A DNA stretch of 29,691 nucleotides from Eubacteriales Family XIII. Incertae Sedis bacterium (lineage in GTDB: Bacteria; Bacillota; Clostridia; Peptostreptococcales; Anaerovoracaceae). A program made the translations under genes and the position numbers. Positions 15,225 to 21,367 of the stretch are shown one piece after another. The stretch covers positions 1 to 29,691 of the forward strand of contig JAITPU010000021.1 in the NCBI GenBank assembly GCA_031289235.1, written 5' to 3'. The notes beneath the pieces were generated by a model. It was not told the DNA's origin. It worked only from the letters and a program-made list of their open reading frames with translations, and searched no databases. Every line of letters starts with the position of its first letter. Within the stretch, counting starts at the first letter, position 1.

Positions 15225-16193
15225 TTATTCCGGCCGCCATTCGCTTTTATACAGTCTCCGGTTTTCAAGCGTCTTCACGCTTTCTGAAAATCCTCCCGGC
15301 AGCACGCCGCGAAGCGCCTCTTCCATATCATACATGCGGGCGTCTGCGATATCCAGATAATGCAGGACTTCCGCCTCCGGAAACAGCGGCCTCTTAGGGC
15401 TTCCAAACTCCGGTTCATAATGATGCGACAGGATCATATGCTCAAGCATGACAGCTTTCTCACGCGGGATATCAAGCTCTTCCGCCAGACGGCTGACCAA
15501 CTTGACGCCCTGAATCAGATGCCCTAACATCTGTCCGTCGAATGAATACTCCGAAACAACGCCGTTTTCATCCGATATCATTTCCGTCAGTTTTTCGATG
15601 TCGTGCAGGATCACCCCGGCCGCCAGCAGATCATGGCTGAGGTTCGTATACACCCTGCAAAAATAGCCGGCCATCATCAGCATGCGCTTGGTGTGGTAAA
15701 GCAGGCCCGCCATTTCCGCGTGATGGTTTTTCGCCGCGGCGGGATAGTAAAGCAGTTTTTCCCGCCTCTCCTCAAGCAGCCGCAGGCAGAGACCGCGCAG
15801 ATCGGCGTCTCTGATTTCTTCCGCGCTTTTCGCTATATAGGCGTACATTTCTTCGGGCTTCTCCGGGGCGGCTTTTATTAAGTCCGTCTTGTCGACGCCG
15901 TCCTGGGCTGCGGCCTTCCGCAGTTTGACGACGCGAAGCTGCCTCGTACCGTTCCACTCCGTCACGACGGCCTTGATTTTCAGCGCGTCCCCCGCGCGGA
16001 TCTCGTCGAGCGACGGAATCTCGCTGTCGGCCAGATCCCATTTCTTGGCTCTGATCTCGCCGCTGCTGTCCATGAGCAGCAAATCCAGATACTGTTTTTT
16101 ATTGGAGCCGACTTTCACCGAGATATTTTTCACCATGAAAAAATCGACGATCTCGTCATCGGTTTTCAGTTCGGCGATATAAAATTCTTTCAT
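15225..16193 (-). CDS. yhaM: 3'-5' exoribonuclease of the YhaM family (OB fold plus HD domain)
   Basis: YhaM-type enzymes trim RNA (and ssDNA) from the 3' end in Firmicutes and contribute to mRNA decay. It has 322 residues from the ATG at 16191-16193, which starts MKEFYIAELKTDDEIVDFF. An N-terminal OB-fold (KKQYLDLLLMDSSGEIRAKKWD) precedes an HD phosphohydrolase domain with HAEMAGLLYHTKRM, the HD pair in LLAAGVILHDIEKLTEM (about residue 195), and HHYEPEFGSPKRP. An in-frame TTG seven codons upstream is less likely than this ATG, which has AGGGGA upstream. It is the first gene after a near-perfect promoter (16235-16263), heading the run yhaM-recD2-comF-hpf. Confidence 0.92.
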   Translation of the reverse strand: MKEFYIAELKTDDEIVDFFMVKNISVKVGSNKKQYLDLLLMDSSGEIRAKKWDLADSEIPSLDEIRAGDALKIKAVVTEWNGTRQLRVVKLRKAAAQDGVDKTDLIKAAPEKPEEMYAYIAKSAEEIRDADLRGLCLRLLEERREKLLYYPAAAKNHHAEMAGLLYHTKRMLMMAGYFCRVYTNLSHDLLAAGVILHDIEKLTEMISDENGVVSEYSFDGQMLGHLIQGVKLVSRLAEELDIPREKAVMLEHMILSHHYEPEFGSPKRPLFPEAEVLHYLDIADARMYDMEEALRGVLPGGFSESVKTLENRRLYKSEWRPE

Positions 16194-16234
16194 CAATCGA
16201 AGTCCCCTGATCAATAAATTTGCGTTTGTTAATT

Positions 16235-16263
16235 AGTATATAAAAAAAGCGCCGTCTTGTCAA
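16235..16263 (-). promoter_or_regulatory. Near-consensus sigma-A promoter of yhaM-recD2-comF-hpf
   Basis: On the minus strand, -35 TTGACA (16258-16263), a 17-nt spacer and -10 TATACT (16235-16240), giving 6/6 and 5/6 matches. Transcription would begin near 16228, leaving a short leader before the yhaM ATG at 16193. Confidence 0.85.
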
Positions 16264-16323
16264 TGAAAATTTCCATTTTTTTACATATTTTCCGTTGTAA
16301 TATTCCTATTCAAACATCGGCAG
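16257..16323 (+). repeat. Shared intergenic block R2, copy 2
   Basis: TTGTCAAT, AAAATTTCC and the exact 15-mer TTCAAACATCGGCAG (16309-16323) recur here in the order and spacing seen at 4157-4225. In both places the block starts at the -35 of a minus-strand promoter and extends upstream from it. Confidence 0.5.
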
Positions 16324-16470
16324 AGGGGGATCTGTCATCCCCCCGGAACCGCGTTGACGCTGCGCGCGGGCATTCCTTCGGGGAAAACAGGGACCTCCTG
16401 CCGCTTACGGCCAGGCTTTTGAGCCGTAACGCGCCATATGTTCACAAGGCAGAAATATATGTTTTGAGGC

Positions 16471-16499
16471 TTGACTTTTCATAACGCGCAAATTATAGT
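16471..16499 (+). promoter_or_regulatory. Strong sigma-A promoter of rrf2-mnmA
   Basis: -35 TTGACT (16471-16476), a 17-nt spacer and -10 TATAGT (16494-16499), each 5/6 to consensus. The rrf2 ATG is 67 nt downstream of the -10. The half-palindrome AATATATGTTT (about 16454-16464) directly upstream of the -35 resembles one arm of the cysK operator candidate and could be an autoregulatory site. Confidence 0.8.
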
Positions 16500-16566
16500 T
16501 ACAGCGTAGCAAGCTGGCAAAGCTAAGAACTCATAATATTCACGACGAAAGCGAGGAAACATTTCC

Positions 16567-17013
16567 ATGAGAATCTCCGTAAAAGGCCGCTACGCGCTGG
16601 CGGCGGTCACTGTGATCGCGCAGAACTTTCAAAGTAACGCAAACGTTACAGTCAACAGCATTTCCGAAACTCTCGGCATTTCCAAGATCTATCTGGAACA
16701 GGTGTTCGCGCAGCTGAAAAGGGAAAAACTGCTGCTGTCGATCAAGGGGCCGAACGGCGGATACCAGCTATCCCGGCCGCCGCAAAAAATCACCGCGTGG
16801 GAGGTTCTGGCCGCCCTTGAAACGAGCCTCATGCTCAACACCGAAAACACGGTGAGCGAAGACGCGCCCGAGATCGAAACCGCCATGCAGCTTCTGGTGT
16901 TCAAACCGCTGAACACCGCCGTCGCGGAATGCCTGAAAAATGTGACGGTGCGGGATCTGGCGGATCTTGCCGATAAACAGCAGACGCAGCGGGCGTTTAT
17001 GATGAATATGTGA
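16567..17013 (+). CDS. Rrf2-family transcriptional regulator (CymR-like rather than IscR-like)
   Basis: This is a small winged-helix DNA-binding protein of 148 residues. The Rrf2 signature is complete: MRISVKGRYALAAV at the start, SISETLGISKIYLEQVFAQLK as recognition helix and SIKGPNGGYQLSRPPQKIT as the wing. The central region that carries three clustered cysteines in Fe-S regulators such as IscR has none here; the only cysteine is in AECLKN. It is therefore unlikely to bind a 2Fe-2S cluster by the IscR mode and resembles CymR-type cysteine-metabolism repressors. In Bacillus cymR lies beside mnmA (trmU), as here. A GAGG ribosome binding site is about 10 bases upstream of the ATG. The cysK operator candidate at 4122 is a possible target; that is inference. 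Confidence 0.88.
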   Translation: MRISVKGRYALAAVTVIAQNFQSNANVTVNSISETLGISKIYLEQVFAQLKREKLLLSIKGPNGGYQLSRPPQKITAWEVLAALETSLMLNTENTVSEDAPEIETAMQLLVFKPLNTAVAECLKNVTVRDLADLADKQQTQRAFMMNM

Positions 17014-17020
17014 CGCGCGC

Positions 17021-18100
17021 ATGATGAGCAAAAAGAAAGCTATGGTCGCCATGAGCGGCGGAGTGGACAGCTCGGTGGCGGCGTTTTTAATGAAAGAAGA
17101 GGGCTTCGACTGCGTCGGGGTCACGATGAAGCTGTTCGAAAACGAAGACGCAGGCGTCAGCCGCGAAGACGCCTGCTGTTCTCTGGCGGACACCGTTGAC
17201 GCCATGCGCGTAGCCCATTCCATCGGTATGCCTTATTATATCTTCGATTTCAGCGCGGAATTCAGGACGGAAGTGATCGGCCGCTTCATAAAAGCCTACG
17301 AGGAAGGCCGGACGCCCAACCCCTGCATAGACTGCAACCGCCGAATCAAATTCAGGCGGCTGTTCCGGCGTATGCGGACGCTGGATTTCGACTGTCTGAC
17401 GACAGGCCACTACGCCCGCGTCGCCTACGACGCAGGCAGCGGGCGCTACTTGCTGAAAACCGCGCGGGACTCGTCGAAAGACCAGAGCTATGTGCTTTAC
17501 GCCATGACGCAGGAGCAGCTCGCGCGAGCGCGTTTCCCATTGGGCGGGCTTCGCAAGTCGGAGGTCAGGGAAGTCGCCGCGGAGAATGGCTTTGTGAACG
17601 CGAAAAAACACGACAGTCAGGATATCTGTTTCGTTGCCGGCGGAAATTACGCGGATTTTATCGCGCGGTATACCGGACGGGAGTATCCGGCGGGGAATTT
17701 CACCGACACAGAAGGCCGCGCGCTCGGGCGGCACAAAGGCGTGATCCGTTATACCGTCGGCCAGCGCAAAGGGCTGAATTTGGCCTTGCCCGCGCCAATG
17801 TACGTGCGCGCCAAACGCGCGGAGGACAACACCGTCGTGCTTTGCCGGGAAGAAGAACTGTACTCCCGGACGCTGGAGGCGGAGGACATCAACCTGATAG
17901 CTTTCGAACGGCTGTCCCGTCCCGTAAAAGCGACGGCAAAAATCCGTTACAGCCACACGTCTCAGCCGGCGACAGTCTGGCAGGTCGATGAAGACAGGCT
18001 TCATATAGAATTCGACGAGCCTCAAAAGGCGATCGCGGCCGGGCAGGCCGTCGTGCTGTACGACGGCGAAGCCGTGCTTGGCGGCGGGACTATAATCTGA
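17021..18100 (+). CDS. mnmA: tRNA-specific 2-thiouridylase MnmA
   Basis: MnmA adds the 2-thio group to U34 of Lys, Glu and Gln tRNAs using ATP and a persulfide sulfur. It has 359 residues. The PP-loop ATP pyrophosphatase motif is SGGVDSS at residues 12-18. The catalytic pair is C105 in NPCIDCNRRIKF and C203 in DSQDICFV, and GQRKGLNL marks the central domain. It starts 7 nt after the rrf2 stop with no good ribosome binding site (ATG at 17021 or 17024), so translation is probably coupled. No cysteine desulfurase gene accompanies it, unlike in many Firmicutes, so its sulfur donor must be elsewhere. Its 3' end overlaps the convergent methyltransferase gene by 11 bp. Confidence 0.96.
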   Translation: MMSKKKAMVAMSGGVDSSVAAFLMKEEGFDCVGVTMKLFENEDAGVSREDACCSLADTVDAMRVAHSIGMPYYIFDFSAEFRTEVIGRFIKAYEEGRTPNPCIDCNRRIKFRRLFRRMRTLDFDCLTTGHYARVAYDAGSGRYLLKTARDSSKDQSYVLYAMTQEQLARARFPLGGLRKSEVREVAAENGFVNAKKHDSQDICFVAGGNYADFIARYTGREYPAGNFTDTEGRALGRHKGVIRYTVGQRKGLNLALPAPMYVRAKRAEDNTVVLCREEELYSRTLEAEDINLIAFERLSRPVKATAKIRYSHTSQPATVWQVDEDRLHIEFDEPQKAIAAGQAVVLYDGEAVLGGGTII

Positions 18101-19496
18101 GCGGGCGCTCAAAGACCCTCAGGCTGCTGACGCCGAATATATCCGTGACGCTGACCGCGATCATAGCGAAGCGCCGCCCGATTTTCCGGCAGACGAAATC
18201 CCCGGCGGACTTTCTGTTCACCCGGAATTCCTCAGGCCTGTATATAACGCCGTCATAATGGAAATCGACGCTCCAATAATCAACAAAGCGCATCGAATCA
18301 TCCAAGAGCGCCTTTTCCAGCGCGTCCCTGTACTTCTCTTCCACCGGCAATGTTTCCCCCGCCGGGAACGCGTAGCCGGCCAATTCGACGACGGCAGCCT
18401 CCGCGGCGGAACCGGGCGCAGCGCCGCAGCTGTACGCGGCCCTGAATCTGCCGGACGGCGTCCGGCGCGCGGCGTCGGCCATCACGGAAAAACAGGCGCC
18501 CGCCTCCGTCAGCCTTCGCCGCGCCTTAGCCACGGCGAACCTCCCGGAGTCGCATGAAAGCCAGCGCCTTCCCACCTTCTCCGCCGCGGCCGCGAGAGTG
18601 CCGGAACCGCCGAAAAAATCCGCGCAAAGCTCACCCTCTCTCGTGCAGCTCTCCACGATTCGCGCGAGCAGAGCCTCCGGCTTCTGCGTGGCGTAACCGG
18701 TCCGTTCCGCCGACGTCCTGCCGACCATGTTTATCCGCCACACGTCCTTCATGTTCACCATGGTATACCAGCCGAGTTCGTCTCTGTATTCTTCCACTCC
18801 TTTAAACCGATACCGGCGATACCCCCTGTTATAGGATTTTTCGCTCTGCGCCTTGAAATAGTAATCGGGCGTTTTGCCGTAAAACAAAAGGGTGTCGTGC
18901 TTTCGCGCAAAACGCCGCCTGCTTACGCCGCCGGATTTATAATTCCAGATCACCTCGTTGACGAAATTCTCCGCGCCAAACACTTCGTCCAATATGACTC
19001 TCACATAATGCGCGGCGTGCCAGTCCAGATGTACCCAAAAACATCCCGTTTCCGAAAGCAGCTCGCGAAACCCGAAAAACCTGGCCGTGAGCATACGCAG
19101 ATAGCCGTCCAGACCGTCTTTCCACGAATCCCTGTAAGCGATTTGCCGGAACGCCGGCGCGATCTCGCCGGTCTTCGGCGCAAATTTGATTTCCGCGCCG
19201 TAATCGGATCCGGAAAAAAAAGGAGGATCGATATAAATCAACTGAAATTTACCCGCCATGCCTGAACGTGTTAAATATTTCACAAGGCCCAAATTATCCG
19301 CCTGAATAAGCGCGTTTCCCCGCCGGATTTCCGCGGCCGCGCCGTCCGTCTCATCCGGATCGTCTGCCGTGACCGGATTATCTATATCGCGCGCGCCTCC
19401 AACCCTCTCCGCAGTCACCGGACGCACAGGCTTCGCGTCCTCCCATTCCCGCCGGCCGGCCGCGACGACGCCGGCCATCACCCCGATCAGGGCCAT
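18090..19496 (-). CDS. Orphan site-specific DNA methyltransferase, beta class, probably adenine-N6
   Basis: This is an S-adenosylmethionine-dependent DNA methyltransferase of 468 residues. The catalytic motif IV, IDPPF, lies at about residues 89-93, ahead of the SAM-binding motif I (ADFFGGSGTLAAAA, near residue 293), which follows ATQKPEALL (motif X). This order defines the beta class, and DPPF favours N6-adenine over N4-cytosine. A C-terminal extension of about 130 residues has no recognised domain and may hold target recognition or partner contacts. No restriction endonuclease or specificity subunit is adjacent, so it is orphan in this window. The ATG at 19494-19496 has AAAGGA upstream; the longer TTG start (19529) lies inside a terminator hairpin and is rejected. 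Its recognition sequence cannot be predicted. Confidence 0.88.
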   Translation of the reverse strand: MALIGVMAGVVAAGRREWEDAKPVRPVTAERVGGARDIDNPVTADDPDETDGAAAEIRRGNALIQADNLGLVKYLTRSGMAGKFQLIYIDPPFFSGSDYGAEIKFAPKTGEIAPAFRQIAYRDSWKDGLDGYLRMLTARFFGFRELLSETGCFWVHLDWHAAHYVRVILDEVFGAENFVNEVIWNYKSGGVSRRRFARKHDTLLFYGKTPDYYFKAQSEKSYNRGYRRYRFKGVEEYRDELGWYTMVNMKDVWRINMVGRTSAERTGYATQKPEALLARIVESCTREGELCADFFGGSGTLAAAAEKVGRRWLSCDSGRFAVAKARRRLTEAGACFSVMADAARRTPSGRFRAAYSCGAAPGSAAEAAVVELAGYAFPAGETLPVEEKYRDALEKALLDDSMRFVDYWSVDFHYDGVIYRPEEFRVNRKSAGDFVCRKIGRRFAMIAVSVTDIFGVSSLRVFERPLRL

Positions 19497-19516
19497 AAAC
19501 CCGTTTCCTTTCCGGC

Positions 19517-19555
19517 AATAAAAAAACAAGCGGCGGCTTCCGCGCCCCGCCGCTT
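19517..19555 (-). terminator. Strong intrinsic terminator immediately upstream of the methyltransferase
   Basis: On the minus strand AAGCGGCGG (19555-19547) pairs perfectly with CCGCCGCTT (19536-19528) around a 10-nt loop, then GTTTTTTTATTG follows. The U-tract (19526-19520) ends only about 24 nt before the methyltransferase ATG and some 230 nt beyond the stop of the P-loop gene. A second small hairpin (ATCTC-TCT-GAGAT, 19569-19557) precedes it. No promoter was visible between U-tract and ATG, so it may act as an attenuator. Confidence 0.82.
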
Positions 19556-19565
19556 ATCTCAGAGA

Positions 19566-19604
19566 GATTTATTGCTCCGCCAATCCTATTGCGTCGCCAA
19601 CTAA
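19566..19604 (+). repeat. R1 repeat, copy e (two half-copies)
   Basis: GATTTATTGCTCCGCCAATC (19566-19585) matches the left part of copies d and h. It is followed at once by TTGCGTCGCCAACTAA, which resembles the left part of copy a. The right arm and core are not intact. Confidence 0.5.
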
Positions 19605-19646
19605 GGAAGTGCTTGAAAATAAACTTTGCAGATTTTGCGCAGGATT

Positions 19647-19689
19647 TTTTCCGCCACGCTTTGTCCCGGTGTTCAATCGGCGGCGCAAT
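19647..19689 (-). repeat. R1 repeat, copy f
   Basis: On the minus strand it reads ATTGCGCCGCCGATTGAACA, then CCGGGACAAAGCGTGGCGGAA. It is colinear with copy b, including ACAAAGCG before the right arm. The stem is reduced to CCGCC/GGCGG (19651-19655 with 19679-19683). Confidence 0.6.
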
Positions 19690-19783
19690 GGTATTCCAAG
19701 GCAGCCGCCACTGCCACGGCGGAATAAGCCGCTAAATAATAACAAATATAGAATAAAAAGTAAATATCCTGGCCGGACGGCTT

Positions 19784-20206
19784 TTACTCGCTGAGCATCT
19801 CGAAATCTTTTACCGTTTCTCCCAATTCGCTCAATTCGGCGCTCAGGCTGACAACGAATGAAATTTTATATTTCTCGTTTATCTTACGCAGCCTCGAAAG
19901 GAAGCCGGGAATATCCTCTGTGCTCACATCCGCGTGTTTTAAAATGCTGTCTATAAAAACGGTTTCGATATCGTGATCGGAACTGATGATCCCAAAAATA
20001 AAACCGATGTACTCGTCGCTGTTCGTGATCTCTTCGTAGTCTTCCATGCAGACCACCCTGATCTTGTGCCGCAAATCGTACATCAGCCTGTGATTTTTAT
20101 TTATGAACACAATATTTCCGTCGCTTTTTTCGACAAGCTCGTTGGCGAGGGAAATCATTTTTTTCGTCTTCCCCGTGCCTTTCCGGCCGGCTATCAGTTT
20201 AACCAT
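19784..20206 (-). CDS. Small P-loop ATP-binding protein of unknown function
   Basis: I do not recognise a named family beyond a compact P-loop NTPase. It has 140 residues. Walker A is GRKGTGKT at residues 7-14. A Walker-B-like strand ending in Asp reads IETVFIDSIL at about 80-89, and ISFVVSLSAELSEL near 115-127 looks like a sensor strand. No membrane segment or DNA-binding motif is seen. The ATG has AAGGAG about eight bases upstream. Its sequence is visibly richer in A and T than the flanking ileS, rlmN and methyltransferase genes. It lies 106 nt after rlmN, with a possible promoter of its own at 20288-20316, and before a terminator. A nucleotide-dependent switch or a remnant of the thymidine-kinase/PilT-like fold are possibilities only. 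Confidence 0.8.
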   Translation of the reverse strand: MVKLIAGRKGTGKTKKMISLANELVEKSDGNIVFINKNHRLMYDLRHKIRVVCMEDYEEITNSDEYIGFIFGIISSDHDIETVFIDSILKHADVSTEDIPGFLSRLRKINEKYKISFVVSLSAELSELGETVKDFEMLSE

Positions 20207-20287
20207 AAAGTCGTCTCCTTTCCTCCGTTGAAATTACCGGTAAAGATTTTAGAGTTTTATCGCTCCGGCTGTCTGTCTTCATTACAC

Positions 20288-20316
20288 ATCATACATCAGA
20301 AGATCTCCGGATTCAA
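20288..20316 (-). promoter_or_regulatory. Possible promoter of the small P-loop gene
   Basis: On the minus strand, -35 TTGAAT (20311-20316), a 17-nt spacer and -10 TATGAT (20288-20293). The -35 overlaps the rlmN stop codon. It would leave a leader of about 75 nt before the ATG at 20206. The match is 4/6 and 5/6, so it is plausible but unproven. Confidence 0.45.
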
Positions 20317-21341
20317 TCGGCAGTTATCCCGAGCCTGAGCTGTCCGCAGGCGGCCGCGATATCCCGTCCCAGTTCCCGCCGCACGGTCGCCTGCACGCCC
20401 GCGCCGCCGAGTTCAGCCGCGAAAGCCGCCGCGGCTTCCCTGCCGCCGCCGGTCAGGCCGCTTTCCGCGACGGGATTCATTGAGATCACGTTCACATGGC
20501 AGTTCATGCCCCGCAGCCGGCCCGCGAGTTCAGCCGCGCAGGCGCGCCCGTCGTTGACCCCGCTTATCAGCGCGTATTCGAAAGTGATCCTGCGCCCCGT
20601 CTTCACTGTATATTCCCGGGAAGCGTTTAAAAGTTCGTTCATCCCGTATTTTCGGTTTACAGGCATGAGCATATTCCGCGTCTCGTCGTTTGCGGCGTGC
20701 AGAGAAACCGCCAGATTCACCTGCGGCAATTCTTCGGCAAAACGCCGCATTTCCGGAATCAGGCCGCAGGTGGAAACCGTTATGTTTCTGCGGCTGAGCC
20801 CGCGGCTCTCCTTTCTTGTGATCGTTTCCACAAACCGCTTCATATTCTCAAAATTGTCAAAGGGTTCGCCCGTCCCCATGATGACGACGCGTCCGGCCCT
20901 TTCCCCCGTGTCCTTCTCCGCGAGCAGGATCTGATCCGTGATTTCTCCGGCCGAAAGGTTGCGCTCCAAGCCTTCCCGGGCCGAAGAGCAAAACCGGCAG
21001 CCCATGCGGCAGCCGGCCTGAGAAGAAACGCAGACGGAATTTCCGTACCGATACCGCATGAAAACGCTTTCGACGCGGCGGCCGTCGCGGGTTTCAAACA
21101 CAAATTTCACGGTTCCGTCCAGCGCGGAGCGCAGAACCCGGACCGTGTTGAGACAGCGGATTTCGGCGGTTTCGCCGAGCTTGTCGCGCAGCGCGGCGGG
21201 CAGATTCGTCATCTCGTCGAAACCGCCGGCCCCCTGATGCATCCATCGGAACACCTGGGAGGCGCGGAAAGCTTTCTCGCCCGTCCCGATGAAATACGCC
21301 CTCAGTTCCTCCGGCGTCATATCTTTCAGATTTACTTTCAC
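20313..21341 (-). CDS. rlmN: 23S rRNA (adenine2503-C2)-methyltransferase / tRNA A37 methyltransferase RlmN
   Basis: RlmN is a radical-SAM enzyme that methylates A2503 of 23S rRNA and A37 of some tRNAs. It has 342 residues. The 4Fe-4S ligands are C111, C115 and C118 in GCRMGCRFC. MGTGEPFDNFENM is the GEP motif, and the second conserved catalytic cysteine is in RDIAAACGQLRLG near the C-terminus. RNITVSTCGLIPEM and VNLAVSLHAANDETRN are typical RlmN segments. The start is GTG at 21339-21341 with GAGGGGG upstream. Only 26 nt separate it from ileS, so the two are cotranscribed. Cfr is excluded in favour of RlmN on overall context, although the two families are close. Confidence 0.95.
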   Translation of the reverse strand: MKVNLKDMTPEELRAYFIGTGEKAFRASQVFRWMHQGAGGFDEMTNLPAALRDKLGETAEIRCLNTVRVLRSALDGTVKFVFETRDGRRVESVFMRYRYGNSVCVSSQAGCRMGCRFCSSAREGLERNLSAGEITDQILLAEKDTGERAGRVVIMGTGEPFDNFENMKRFVETITRKESRGLSRRNITVSTCGLIPEMRRFAEELPQVNLAVSLHAANDETRNMLMPVNRKYGMNELLNASREYTVKTGRRITFEYALISGVNDGRACAAELAGRLRGMNCHVNVISMNPVAESGLTGGGREAAAAFAAELGGAGVQATVRRELGRDIAAACGQLRLGITAD

Positions 21342-21367
21342 GCTATCCCCCTCGCCGGCCGGCGCTT

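Larger units (their letters stand above)
16194..16566. other. Divergent yhaM/rrf2 intergenic region
   Basis: This 373-nt gap holds divergent promoters: yhaM (minus, 16235-16263) and rrf2 (plus, 16471-16499). Between them are three perfect hairpins without an ORF: GGGGGAT/ATCCCCC (16325-16343), TTACGGC/GCCGTAA (16405-16429) and the R2 15-mer block at 16309-16323. No terminator T-run follows the hairpins. The function of the central 200 bases is unknown. Confidence 0.6.

Noticed and set aside
17087..18112. 341-residue ORF antisense to mnmA
   Set aside because: It is a reverse-frame shadow of a clearly conserved gene in GC-rich DNA; the product has no motif.
19497..19529. Upstream TTG start for the methyltransferase (11 extra residues)
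   Set aside because: That codon lies inside the terminator hairpin arm; the ATG at 19494-19496 has a proper AAAGGA site.
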